This document shows positions 26,191 to 34,852 of a stretch of DNA of 64,000 bases, one piece after another. This stretch comes from Saccharopolyspora indica (lineage in GTDB: Bacteria; Actinomycetota; Actinomycetes; Mycobacteriales; Pseudonocardiaceae). The DNA is taken from assembly GCF_027853965.1 (NCBI RefSeq), contig NZ_JAQGLB010000028.1, positions 30,520 through 94,519 of the forward strand, read 5' to 3'. Every line of letters begins with the position of its first letter. Position 1 is the stretch's first letter. The position numbers and the translations under genes were made by a program. The notes beneath the pieces were generated by a model. That model was not told the DNA's origin. It ran no database searches and saw only the letters and a program-made list of their open reading frames with translations.

Positions 26191-29013
26191 TCAGCTGCAG
26201 CCGGAGGTGGAACCGCAGCCCTCGCAGAGGTAGCACGAGCCCGACGGGCGCATCTTCGTCCCGCAGGTCATGCACAGCGGGGCGTCCGCCGCCTTGCCCA
26301 GGCGGAGCTCCAGCAGCTCGGTCGAGCTGCCCGCGCGCGGCGCGTCCTCGGACTTCTCCGCCTTCGAGTAGTCCACAGTGGAGCGCAACGTGTCCAGGTG
26401 GACCTCGTTCGGCTGCTCGGCCGGGACCACCTCGGTGCCGTTGACCTGCGCTTCCCGCTCGTCGACGGTGAAGATGCCCAGCTGGGCGCGCTTCTCGTAG
26501 GGCAGGTAGTCCAGCGCCAGGCGGCGGAACAGGTAGTCCAGCACGCTGCTGGCCATCCGGACGTCCGGGTCATCGGTCATCCCGGCCGGCTCGAACCGCA
26601 GGTTCTGGAACTTGGAGACGTAGAACTCCAGCGGGATGCCGTACTGCAGGCCCACCGAGATCGACATCGAGAAGGCGTCCATGACGCCCGCCAGGGTCGA
26701 GCCCTGCTTGCCGAGCTTGACGAAGATCTCGCCCAGGCCGTCGTCCGGGTACGAACCGGCGTGCAGGTAGCCCTCGGCACCGCCCACGGTGAAGGAGACC
26801 GTCTGGCTCGGCCGCTTCTTCGGAAGCCGCTTGCGGACCGGGCGGTACTCGATCTGCTTCTCGACCTCCTTCTCCTTCTCGGCCTTGCCACCCTTGCCCG
26901 CGGACAGCGGCTGACCCACCTTGCAGTTGTCGCGGTAGATCGCCAGCGCCTTCAGGCCCAGCTTCCAGCCCTCGAAGTAGAGCTGCTCGACCTCTTCGAC
27001 GGTCGCCGCCTCCGGCATGTTCACCGTCTTGGAGATGGCGCCCGAGATGAACGGCTGCACCGCGGCCATCATCCGCACGTGGCCCATCGGGGCGATCGAA
27101 CGCTCGCCCATCGCGCAGTCGAAGACCTCGTAGTGCTCCGGGCGCAGACCCGGCGCGTCGACCACGTGGCCGTGCTCGGCGATGTACTCGACGACCGCCT
27201 CGATCTGCTCGTCCTGGTAGCCCAGCGCCTGCAGCGCCCGCGGCACCGTCTGGTTGACGATCTGCATGGAGCCGCCGCCGACCAGCTTCTTGAACTTGAC
27301 CAGCGCCAGGTCCGGCTCGACACCGGTGGTGTCGCAGTCCATCATCAGGCCGATGGTCCCGGTCGGGGCCAGCACCGACGCCTGCGCGTTGCGCCAGCCG
27401 TTGCGGGCACCGATCTCCAGGCCGTCCTGCCACACCTTCGTCGCCAGCTTGTGCACGGTGGCGTCGTTGCGGTGGTAGGTGCGGACCAGGTCGTTGGCCG
27501 CCGCGTGCTTGCGCATCACGCGCTGGTGCGCCTCGGCGTTGCGGGCGTAGCCCTCGTACGGGCCGACCACACCGGCCAGCTCGGCCGACCGCTTGTAGGC
27601 GGTACCGGTCATCAGCGAGGTGATCGCCGCCGCCAAGGCCCGGCCGCTGTCCGAGTCGTAGGCGTGGCCGGTGGCCATCAGCAGCGCGCCCAGGTTCGCG
27701 TAGCCGATGCCCAGCTGGCGGAACTTGCGGGTGGTGATGCCGATGGACTCGGTCGGGAAGTCCGCGAAGGAGATCGAGATGTCCATCGCGGTGATGACGA
27801 ACTCGACGGCCTTCTCGAACAGCTCCGCGTCGAAGGTCAGGTCGTCGCGCAGGAACTTCAGCAGGTTCAGCGAGGCCAGGTTGCAGCTGGAGTTGTCCAG
27901 GTGCATGTACTCCGAGCACGGGTTGGACGCGGTGATCCGGCCGGTCTCCGGCGAGGTGTGCCAGTCGTTGATCGTGTCGTCGTACTGGATGCCCGGGTCG
28001 GCGCACTCCCAGGCCGCGTGCGCCAGCTTGTGGAACAGGTCGCGGGCCTGGACCGTGTCGAGCACCTCACCGGTCATCCGGGCGCGCAGCCCGAACTTGC
28101 CGTCGCTCTCCACCGCGCGCATGAACTCGTCGGAGACGCGCACCGAGTTGTTCGCGTTCTGGTACTGCACCGAGTTGGAGTCCGCACCGCCGAGGTCCAT
28201 GTCGAAACCGGCGTCGCGCAGCGCGCGGATCTTGTGCTCCTCGCGCGCCTTGGTCTCGATGAACTCCTCGATGTCCGGGTGGTCGACGTCCAGCACGACC
28301 ATCTTCGCCGCGCGGCGGGTCGCACCGCCGGACTTGATGGTGCCCGCCGAGGCGTCCGCACCGCGCATGAACGAGACCGGACCGGAAGCGGTGCCGCCCG
28401 AGGACAGCAGCTCGCGCGAGGAGCGGATGCGGGACAGGTTCAGCCCGGCGCCGGAACCGCCCTTGAAGATCAGGCCCTCTTCCTTGTACCAGTCGAGGAT
28501 CGACTCCATCGTGTCGTCGACGGACAGGATGAAGCAGGCGGAGACCTGCTGGCGCGAGCTGGTGCCGACGTTGAACCACACCGGGGAGTTGAAGCTGAAC
28601 ACCTGGTGCATCAGCATCCAGGTCAGCTCGTGCTCGAAGATCTCCGCGTCCTCGTCGCTGGCGAAGTAGCCGTGCTCGACACCGGCGGCGACGTAGGTCT
28701 TCACGACCCGGTCGATGAGCTGCCGGAGGCTGCTCTCCCGCTCGTCGGTGCCCACCGCACCGCGGAAGTACTTGCTGGTGACGATGTTGACCGCGTTCAG
28801 CGACCAGAAGTCGGGGAACTCGACGCCGCGCTGCTCGAAGTTGACCGACCCGTCCCGCCAGTTGGTCATCACCACATCGCGGTGCTCCCACTTGACCTCG
28901 TCGTACGGGTGCACCCCCTCGGTGGTGTAGACGCGCTGCACCCGGATGCCCTCGCGAGCACCTGCTTCCGGCTCCCCCGCTGCGCCGGCCGGGCTACCGA
29001 CGGTCTCTGTCAT
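26191..29013 (-). CDS. nrdJ: Vitamin B12-dependent ribonucleoside-diphosphate reductase
   Basis: This 940-residue class II ribonucleotide reductase reduces ribonucleotides using adenosylcobalamin, independent of oxygen. The barrel holds NPCSEYMHLDNSSCNLASLNL-type active-site blocks, FKGGSGAGLNLS and the loop ASVLAPTGTIGLMMDCDTTG; the C-terminus has CMTCG and CYLCEGCG pairs that shuttle electrons to the active site. I chose the ATG at 29013, which matches the family; the frame is open further upstream but overlaps nrdR. nrdR lies 163 bp upstream on the same strand, as in the streptomycete nrdRJ operon. Confidence 0.96.
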   Translation of the reverse strand: MTETVGSPAGAAGEPEAGAREGIRVQRVYTTEGVHPYDEVKWEHRDVVMTNWRDGSVNFEQRGVEFPDFWSLNAVNIVTSKYFRGAVGTDERESSLRQLIDRVVKTYVAAGVEHGYFASDEDAEIFEHELTWMLMHQVFSFNSPVWFNVGTSSRQQVSACFILSVDDTMESILDWYKEEGLIFKGGSGAGLNLSRIRSSRELLSSGGTASGPVSFMRGADASAGTIKSGGATRRAAKMVVLDVDHPDIEEFIETKAREEHKIRALRDAGFDMDLGGADSNSVQYQNANNSVRVSDEFMRAVESDGKFGLRARMTGEVLDTVQARDLFHKLAHAAWECADPGIQYDDTINDWHTSPETGRITASNPCSEYMHLDNSSCNLASLNLLKFLRDDLTFDAELFEKAVEFVITAMDISISFADFPTESIGITTRKFRQLGIGYANLGALLMATGHAYDSDSGRALAAAITSLMTGTAYKRSAELAGVVGPYEGYARNAEAHQRVMRKHAAANDLVRTYHRNDATVHKLATKVWQDGLEIGARNGWRNAQASVLAPTGTIGLMMDCDTTGVEPDLALVKFKKLVGGGSMQIVNQTVPRALQALGYQDEQIEAVVEYIAEHGHVVDAPGLRPEHYEVFDCAMGERSIAPMGHVRMMAAVQPFISGAISKTVNMPEAATVEEVEQLYFEGWKLGLKALAIYRDNCKVGQPLSAGKGGKAEKEKEVEKQIEYRPVRKRLPKKRPSQTVSFTVGGAEGYLHAGSYPDDGLGEIFVKLGKQGSTLAGVMDAFSMSISVGLQYGIPLEFYVSKFQNLRFEPAGMTDDPDVRMASSVLDYLFRRLALDYLPYEKRAQLGIFTVDEREAQVNGTEVVPAEQPNEVHLDTLRSTVDYSKAEKSEDAPRAGSSTELLELRLGKAADAPLCMTCGTKMRPSGSCYLCEGCGSTSGCS

Positions 29014-29176
29014 GACCTGACCCTCTTCCTTGTCACTCGCTCGTCGTGCTTGGTCGGCCCCGTCCGGGCTCCCCGTCCGGTTCGGTCGTGGCTGTCCTTC
29101 CAGCCGCTCCCCTGGCTGGGGCGCCGGCTGGCGTCTTGCGTTTCCGGCACTGCGGCGAACCGCACGCCGACGGGCC

Positions 29177-29665
29177 TTACTCACGGTCGCTCTCCACACC
29201 GGCCTGCGCGGCTTCGCGCGCCGCGCGCAGGTCGGCGATCTCCTTCTCGAAGTCCTCCACCGAGGAGTACGCCCGGTACACGCTGGCGAAGCGCAGGTAG
29301 GCGACCTCGTCCAGCTCGCGCAGCGGTCCGAGGATCGCCAGGCCGACCTCGTGGCTGGGCAGTTCGGCCACGCCGAGGGACCGGACGGTCTCCTCCACCT
29401 GGTGCGCCAGCTGCTGCAGCGCGTCCTCCTCGACGGGACGGCCCTGGCACGCGCGGCGCACGCCGCGCACCACCTTCTCCCGGCTGAAGGGCTCGGTGAC
29501 ACCGGAGCGCTTGACCACCGAGAGCACCAGCTCCTCGATGGTCGTGAAGCGCCGACCGCACGTCGAGCACGACCGCCTGCGCCGGATCGCCTGGCCTTCC
29601 TCGACCTCGCGCGAGTCGACGACCCTGGAGTCCTCCCCGCGACAGAATGGGCACCGCACCGGCAC
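29177..29665 (-). CDS. nrdR: Transcriptional repressor NrdR
   Basis: This 162-residue protein has an N-terminal zinc ribbon (Cys5, Cys8, Cys33, Cys36; RCPFC and CSTCGRRF) and an ATP-cone domain that senses ATP/dATP. It represses ribonucleotide reductase genes. It starts with GTG and reads into nrdJ. Two NrdR-box-like sites lie upstream at 29764-29795, so it likely represses its own operon. The order nrdR-LysM-lexA matches Rv2718c-Rv2719c-lexA of M. tuberculosis. Confidence 0.96.
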   Translation of the reverse strand: MPVRCPFCRGEDSRVVDSREVEEGQAIRRRRSCSTCGRRFTTIEELVLSVVKRSGVTEPFSREKVVRGVRRACQGRPVEEDALQQLAHQVEETVRSLGVAELPSHEVGLAILGPLRELDEVAYLRFASVYRAYSSVEDFEKEIADLRAAREAAQAGVESDRE

Positions 29666-29763
29666 TCACCCCCCTTCCCCAGTTCGCCGCCGCCCGCCCC
29701 GCGGCAGTCGACGACCACTCACGCTCCGTGGGTGCGCGAACACCTTACAAGCCCAACCTGTGG

Positions 29764-29795
29764 ACTAAATACACGGACGTAACTACTAGATGTTG
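29764..29795 (-). promoter_or_regulatory. Two NrdR-box candidates upstream of nrdR-nrdJ
   Basis: On the minus strand CAACATCTAGT (29785-29795) fits the NrdR consensus core CwAtATaTwGt at nearly every position, and GTGTATTTAGT (29764-29774) fits its right half. They are 21 bp apart, two helical turns, as expected for cooperative binding. The second box is the weaker one. Confidence 0.6.
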
Positions 29796-29935
29796 TGGTC
29801 GACTCTAAACCGCGCCCCATCGCGACGCAAACCCGGGAGGGCCTTCGGAGCGGCGTGGCCGACCCCCTCGCGGAACCCCCGCGGAAACCCCCAGGTCGCC
29901 GCGCCCGGGTGATCAGGACCGCCGTGCCGGACGGG

Positions 29936-30373
29936 TCAGCCGGACACCGGAACCACCAGCAGCCGCCCGGTCCGGACGGACGTGGCGTCGAGACCGTTGA
30001 GCTCCGCGATCCGGGCGACCACCGCCCGCGGGTCGCTGTTCGGCGCCACCCGGTCGGCGATCCCCCACAGAGTGTCACCCGGTCGTACCTCAACCAGGGC
30101 CGTACCACTGGTCGTCGGCGCGTCGCGAACGCCGAACAACCCCACCAGCATGACAATGAGGAAAGTGAAGATCGCCACCGAGGTCAGCCAAAGCCATTCG
30201 CCGCTCCGGCGCGCCCGGACGCGGGCGGCCGGCCGCGCCGCAGCCCCGCTGACCAGCCGCTGCTCGCCGTCGCGAGGCCGGCTCACCTCGGCCGGATCAT
30301 CCACCCGCCGCCGGGCGGCCGACCGCCGCTCGACCTGGCGCGTCCGCCCCGCCGCATCGATGAACGTGGTCAT
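29936..30373 (-). CDS. LysM-domain membrane protein, SOS-linked (ChiZ/DivS position)
   Basis: The protein has 145 residues: an Arg-rich cytoplasmic N-terminus, one membrane helix (about residues 68-84), and a C-terminal LysM peptidoglycan-binding domain (VRPGDTLWGIADRV). It sits divergent from lexA exactly where M. tuberculosis has Rv2719c/ChiZ and Corynebacterium has DivS, SOS-induced proteins that block division. I chose the ATG at 30373 with GGGAGG 5 nt upstream. A SOS box (30400-30415) lies 27 bp upstream, so induction by DNA damage is expected. Confidence 0.88.
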   Translation of the reverse strand: MTTFIDAAGRTRQVERRSAARRRVDDPAEVSRPRDGEQRLVSGAAARPAARVRARRSGEWLWLTSVAIFTFLIVMLVGLFGVRDAPTTSGTALVEVRPGDTLWGIADRVAPNSDPRAVVARIAELNGLDATSVRTGRLLVVPVSG

Positions 30374-30399
30374 GCCGCCTCCCGCACCGGAAACCATGA

Positions 30400-30415
30400 T
30401 CGAATAGATGTTCGA
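30400..30415 (-). promoter_or_regulatory. SOS (LexA) box for the LysM gene
   Basis: TCGAATAGATGTTCGA matches the actinobacterial/Bacillus-type LexA site TCGAACnnnnGTTCGA with one changed base. It is 27 bp upstream of the LysM gene start. Confidence 0.8.
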
Positions 30416-30480
30416 TCGAACCTGCGTGCGATTGTGTACCAAGAGTGCGCCGCAGCGCGATACCCGGGGCCAAAATTAAC

Positions 30481-30496
30481 TCGAACAGGTGTTTGA
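30481..30496 (+). promoter_or_regulatory. SOS (LexA) box for lexA
   Basis: TCGAACAGGTGTTTGA matches TCGAACnnnnGTTCGA with one changed base. It lies about 90 bp upstream of lexA, consistent with autorepression. Confidence 0.8.
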
Positions 30497-30586
30497 TCTC
30501 CGAGTTTTGCGCGTCTACTGTGGAAAGCGGGCGGACCGAACGGCCCCCGTGATCAGCACCGCAGTTCAGACGGACAGGAGGCAGCG

Positions 30587-31303
30587 GTGGCGAGCAATGC
30601 GACCGGCTCGATCAAGGGCCGGGTACACGACGTCAAGGATTCCCAGGCCGACGTGCACACCCTGCCCGAACAGGCCCGCGGAACCGAGGAGCTCAGCGAT
30701 CGGCAGCTCCGGGTGCTGGAGGCCATCCGCAAGTGGATGCGCGAGCACGGCTATCCGCCGAGCGTCCGGGAGATCGGGGACGCCGTCGGGCTCACCTCGA
30801 CCTCCTCGGTCGCCTACCAGCTCCGCGTGCTGGAGCGGAAGGGCTACCTCCGCCGGGACCCGCACCGGCCGCGCACCGTGGGGGTGCTGGTCGGCGGCGA
30901 ACCGGAGCTGGAGGGCTCCGGGCAGGTCAAGCCGGCCTACGTGCCGGTGGTGGGCCGCATCGCGGCCGGCGGCCCGATCCTGGCCGAGGAGTCGATCGAG
31001 GACGTCTTCCCGCTGCCGAAGGAGATCGTCGGCGACGGGACGTTGTTCCTGCTCAAGGTCGTCGGCGATTCGATGGTGGACCTGGCCATCACCGACGGCG
31101 ACTGGGTCGCGGTGCGCCAGCAGCCGGACGCCGAGAACGGCGACGTGGTGGCCGCGATGATCGACGGCGAAGCGACGGTGAAGACCTTCAAGCGCACCGA
31201 CGAGCACGTCTGGCTGCTGCCGCACAACACCGCCTACGAGCCGATCCTGGGCGACGACGCGGCGATCCTCGGCAAGGTGGTCGCGGTCCTGCGCCGGCTC
31301 TGA
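30587..31303 (+). CDS. lexA: SOS repressor LexA
   Basis: This 238-residue protein has an N-terminal winged HTH (VREIGDAVGLTSTSSVAYQL, residues 60-79), a self-cleavage site Ala127-Gly128 in RIAAGG, and the catalytic dyad Ser162 (GDSM) and Lys199 (TVKTFKR). It represses the DNA-damage regulon until RecA filaments trigger cleavage. The N-terminal extension of about 30 residues before the HTH is common in actinobacteria. The GTG start has GGAGGCAGC just upstream. SOS boxes lie on both sides of the intergenic region. Confidence 0.97.
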   Translation: MASNATGSIKGRVHDVKDSQADVHTLPEQARGTEELSDRQLRVLEAIRKWMREHGYPPSVREIGDAVGLTSTSSVAYQLRVLERKGYLRRDPHRPRTVGVLVGGEPELEGSGQVKPAYVPVVGRIAAGGPILAEESIEDVFPLPKEIVGDGTLFLLKVVGDSMVDLAITDGDWVAVRQQPDAENGDVVAAMIDGEATVKTFKRTDEHVWLLPHNTAYEPILGDDAAILGKVVAVLRRL

Positions 31304-31374
31304 CGCAGGTCGCCGCGGCCGCGGAGCTTCCCGCGGCGCCGAGCAGCCCTGGTACCGGGTTCGGGGAAACCCGG

Positions 31375-32400
31375 TCAGCGGTTGCGGCGCAGTCGGCCCG
31401 CGAGGAAGACGAGCAGCCCGGCCAGCACGGCGGCGAACAGCAGCGCCTGGCCGGTCGACGTGCCGGCCCCGGTGGCGGGCTCGGTTCCGTCGGCGGGCTT
31501 CGAGGGCTGTTCAGCGTCCTCGGCCGGTGCAGTGGTGCTTTCGGCCAGCAGCCCCGCCGCTCCCGGGATGCGGCGGACGGGTTCCTGGCCTTCGGACGCG
31601 GACAGCAGGGTGCCGTCGGGGTCCCAGGCGATCGCCTCGCCCTGCGGCTCGTTCGGCAGCGGGATGTGCAGCGGTTCCCGCTGGAGCGCGGCCGCCACGT
31701 CGCCGTCCGGTGCGCTGTAGAGGTAGACATCGGTGTAGGTGCGGATCGCGATGGCCGTGCCGTCGTGGCTGACCGAGCCTCCGGTCACCAGCGTCGAGCC
31801 GAAGCTCCCGGAGAGCGGGCCGCCCGGCGTCTTGGTCGAGCGCACCGTCACCGAGCCGACTCGCTCCAGCGGCACGGTCCGCTCGGCGTCCAGCGGTTCG
31901 GCGGGCCGGTAGACGCCCGCCCGCCCCAGTGGTTCCTTGGTGACGATGAAGGGCACGCCCGCCCGGTCGAGCAGCAGCGCTTCCGCATCGTGCGCGCCGT
32001 CCGGGTAGGCCAGCCGGTGCAGCGTGAGACCACCGCCCGGCGCCATCACGTGCAGCGCGATGGTGTCGCGGCGGCGACGGTTGTCGCCGATGTCGGCCAG
32101 CCAGAGGGAACCGTCGCGGCCCAGCGCGAGATCTTCCACGTCGTACGGATCGTTCGACTCCGTGCGGACGTCGCGGACCGAGCAGTCGGCCGGATCCAGG
32201 ACGTGGACCCGCAGCGAGCGGCCACCGTCGTTGACGGCGTACCAGGCCCGGCCGTCGGAGGCCAGGCCCGAGAGCTCGTCCAGGCGTTCGTCCTGGATCC
32301 GGCACTGCTCGACCGGTTGTGGCGCGACTGCTGGTGCCGCCGCAGCGGCGCCCGGCGTCACCAGCAGCAGTGCGGCGGCAACCGCACCGGCAGCGCTCAC
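31375..32400 (-). CDS. Secreted beta-propeller-like protein with C-terminal anchor (Rv2721c position)
   Basis: This 341-residue protein has a signal peptide (GAVAAALLLVTPGAAAAAP), then repeated beta-strand units like a SMP-30/NHL propeller, a Pro/Thr-rich linker and a C-terminal membrane helix followed by RLRRNR. It should sit on the outside of the membrane. It occupies the place of Rv2721c beside lexA in mycobacteria. The GTG overlaps the hflX stop by four bases, so it is coupled to hflX. The function is unknown. Confidence 0.8.
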   Translation of the reverse strand: MSAAGAVAAALLLVTPGAAAAAPAVAPQPVEQCRIQDERLDELSGLASDGRAWYAVNDGGRSLRVHVLDPADCSVRDVRTESNDPYDVEDLALGRDGSLWLADIGDNRRRRDTIALHVMAPGGGLTLHRLAYPDGAHDAEALLLDRAGVPFIVTKEPLGRAGVYRPAEPLDAERTVPLERVGSVTVRSTKTPGGPLSGSFGSTLVTGGSVSHDGTAIAIRTYTDVYLYSAPDGDVAAALQREPLHIPLPNEPQGEAIAWDPDGTLLSASEGQEPVRRIPGAAGLLAESTTAPAEDAEQPSKPADGTEPATGAGTSTGQALLFAAVLAGLLVFLAGRLRRNR

Positions 32401-33896
32401 TCCTTCCCGGTGAACGGCTCCAGCGCGCTGGCCAGGTCGGGTCGGACCTTGGCCCGCAGGCGGGTGCCGTCCGGGGTGTGCTCCTCCTCGACGACCTCGC
32501 CATCGGCGTGGACGCGCGCGACGAGCTCGCCGCGGGTGTAGGGCACCAGCGCGTCGACGAGGACGTCCGGTCGGGGCAGCCGATCGGCGATGACCTCGCG
32601 CAGTTCGGACACGCCCACACCGCTGTGCGCGGAGACGAACACCGCGTCCGGCATCAGCCTGCGCAGCTCGGCGATGCGCGTCTCGTCCACCGCGTCGATC
32701 TTGTTCACCACCAGCAGTTCCGGCGGCATCCCCGACTCGTGCTCATCACCGATGTCGTTGAGCACCTCGCGCACCGCCGCGACCTGGTCGTGCGGCGCGG
32801 CCTCGGAGCCGTCCACGACGTGCACCAGCAGATCCGCACCGCTGACCTCCTCCAGCGTGGAGCGGAAGGCCTCGACCAGCTGGTGCGGCAGGTGGCGCAC
32901 GAAACCGACGGTGTCGGTCAGCGTGTAGGCGCGCCCGTCCGGGGTGGTGGACCGCCGGGTGGTGGGATCCAGGGTGGCGAACAGCGCGTCCTCCACCAGC
33001 ACACCGGCACCGGTCAACGCGTTGAGCAGGCTGGACTTGCCCGCGTTGGTGTAGCCGGCGATGGCCACGCCCGGCACCTCGTTGGCCTCCCGGCGCCCGC
33101 GCTTGGTGCCGCGCACCGTGCGCATCGCGGCCAGGTCCTTGCGCAGCTTGCTGATGCGCTTGTGGATGCGCCGCCGGTCGGTCTCCAGCTTGGTCTCACC
33201 GGGACCTCGGGTGCCGACGCCGCCGTTGGCCCCGGCGCGGCCACCGGCCTGCCGGGACATCGTCTCGCCCCAACCGCGCAGGCGCGGCAGGAAGTACTGC
33301 AGCTGGGCCAGCTCCACCTGCGCCTTACCCTCCTTGGAGCGGGCGTGCTGGGCGAAGATGTCCAGGATCAACGCGGTCCGGTCGACCACCTTGACCTTGA
33401 GCTTCTCCTCCAGCTGGCGCAGCTGGCCGGGTGAGAGCTCACCGTCGCAGATCACGGTGTCGGCACCGGTCGAGACGACGATGTCGCGGAGTTCGAGCAC
33501 CTTGCCGGAGCCGATGTAGGTACCGGGATCCGGCTTGTCGCGGCGCTGGATGAGTCCCTCCAGCACCTCCGAACCGGCCGTCTCGGCCAGTCGGCCCAGC
33601 TCGGTCAGCGAGGCATCGGCGTGCGCGGCATCGCCGTCGGTCCAGACGCCGACCAGCACCACGCGTTCCAGGCGGAGCTGGCGGTATTCGACCTCGGTGA
33701 TGTCCGCGAGCTCGGTGGACAACCCCGCGATCCGCCGCAGCGACGCGCGCTCGGCGAGCTCCATCTCACCCGTGGACGGCTCGACGGAGGGAATGGGTTC
33801 GTATTCGTCGGCTTCGACCACGTCGTGGTCGAGCTCGGCGGATCGGGTCAAAGAATTTTTCATATCAAGGCCATTGTCCCACGGCTCGCGACCCAT
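32397..33896 (-). CDS. hflX: GTPase HflX
   Basis: This protein of about 499 residues splits or rescues stalled ribosomes. It has the HflX-specific N-terminal domain and a GTPase domain with P-loop GYTNAGKSS, DTVGFV and NKID motifs. I chose the ATG at 33896, with GAGG 7 nt upstream; a GTG two codons earlier and an ATG at 33863 are alternatives. It lies in the conserved order hflX-dapF-miaA. Confidence 0.94.
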   Translation of the reverse strand: MGREPWDNGLDMKNSLTRSAELDHDVVEADEYEPIPSVEPSTGEMELAERASLRRIAGLSTELADITEVEYRQLRLERVVLVGVWTDGDAAHADASLTELGRLAETAGSEVLEGLIQRRDKPDPGTYIGSGKVLELRDIVVSTGADTVICDGELSPGQLRQLEEKLKVKVVDRTALILDIFAQHARSKEGKAQVELAQLQYFLPRLRGWGETMSRQAGGRAGANGGVGTRGPGETKLETDRRRIHKRISKLRKDLAAMRTVRGTKRGRREANEVPGVAIAGYTNAGKSSLLNALTGAGVLVEDALFATLDPTTRRSTTPDGRAYTLTDTVGFVRHLPHQLVEAFRSTLEEVSGADLLVHVVDGSEAAPHDQVAAVREVLNDIGDEHESGMPPELLVVNKIDAVDETRIAELRRLMPDAVFVSAHSGVGVSELREVIADRLPRPDVLVDALVPYTRGELVARVHADGEVVEEEHTPDGTRLRAKVRPDLASALEPFTGKE

Positions 33897-33999
33897 TTTC
33901 ACGCCTCGAACCCGCGGTGACCCGTTTGCGCTCGCGCGAGGGGCGCCAGCGGCCGCCGCTGAGGGGCGCCAGCACGCTGGCGGCAGTCACCGGCAGCGG

Positions 34000-34842
34000 T
34001 CAAGCGGTCTGCCACCAGTCCAGGTCGAGGTGCCCGCGGGCGACCAGGACCGCGGGTCCGGTGAGCGTGGCGGTCGTCGGCGTGACCTCCACCTCGACGG
34101 TGCCGCCGGGGATGTGCACCACTCGACGCCCGGTGTCCGCACCGGCCGCGCGCAGCGCCGCCACCGCCGCGGCGACCGTGCCGGTCCCGCAGGAGCGGGT
34201 CTCCCCGACGCCGCGCTCGTACACGCGCATCTGCACGTGGTCGCCCTCCAGCGGGCGGACGAACTCGACGTTCACGCCGTTCGGGAACAGGTCGGGGTCG
34301 TGCGGCGGCCGGGTCTCCAGGTCGAGGTCTTCGAGCTCGGCATCGCTCACGCAGGCCAGGTGCGGGTTGCCGACGTCGACGGCGACTCCGCTGAAGGTGC
34401 GGCCCGAAGCGCTGGTGGTGGACTCCCCGAAGATCTTCGCCGCACCCATGTCGACGGTCACCTGCCCGTCCTCGCGGATCCGGACCGGTCGCACGCCCGC
34501 ACGGGTGCCCACCGGCAGCTCACCGGTGGTGGCCAGCCCGGAGTCGGCGAGGTAGCGGGCGAACACGCGCACGCCGTTGCCGCACATCTCAGCGATCGAA
34601 CCGTCGGCGTTGCGGTAGTCCATGAACCACACGTCCGCCGGGACGTCGGCGGGAGCGTCCGGCAGCGCACCGGCTCGGACCACCCGCAGCACGCCGTCCG
34701 CGCCGAGACCGCGGCGGCGATCGCACAGCGCCCGCACGCGTTCGCCGGTCAGCTCCAGCGCGCCGTCCGGGTCGGGCAGGATGACGAAGTCGTTCTGGGT
34801 GCCGTGCCCCTTGATGAACTCGGGTCCCTGAGAAGTGCGCAC
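34000..34842 (-). CDS. dapF: Diaminopimelate epimerase
   Basis: This 280-residue enzyme converts LL- to meso-diaminopimelate for lysine and peptidoglycan synthesis. The two catalytic cysteines are present: Cys87 in EMCGNGVR and Cys218 in RSCGTGT. The GTG at 34842 fits the family N-terminus (FIKGHGTQNDFV). miaA ends 10 bp upstream of it, so the two genes are in one operon. Confidence 0.96.
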   Translation of the reverse strand: MRTSQGPEFIKGHGTQNDFVILPDPDGALELTGERVRALCDRRRGLGADGVLRVVRAGALPDAPADVPADVWFMDYRNADGSIAEMCGNGVRVFARYLADSGLATTGELPVGTRAGVRPVRIREDGQVTVDMGAAKIFGESTTSASGRTFSGVAVDVGNPHLACVSDAELEDLDLETRPPHDPDLFPNGVNVEFVRPLEGDHVQMRVYERGVGETRSCGTGTVAAAVAALRAAGADTGRRVVHIPGGTVEVEVTPTTATLTGPAVLVARGHLDLDWWQTA

Positions 34843-34852
34843 GTCGACGAGT

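Noticed and set aside
29014..29176. Searched for a cobalamin riboswitch before nrdJ
   Set aside because: No B12-box-like conserved sequence was visible by eye between nrdR and nrdJ.
25990..29487. A plus-strand open frame of more than 1,100 codons opposite nrdJ
   Set aside because: It is Arg/Leu/Val-rich shadow coding of the nrdJ third-position GC bias, with no domain or ribosome-binding site.
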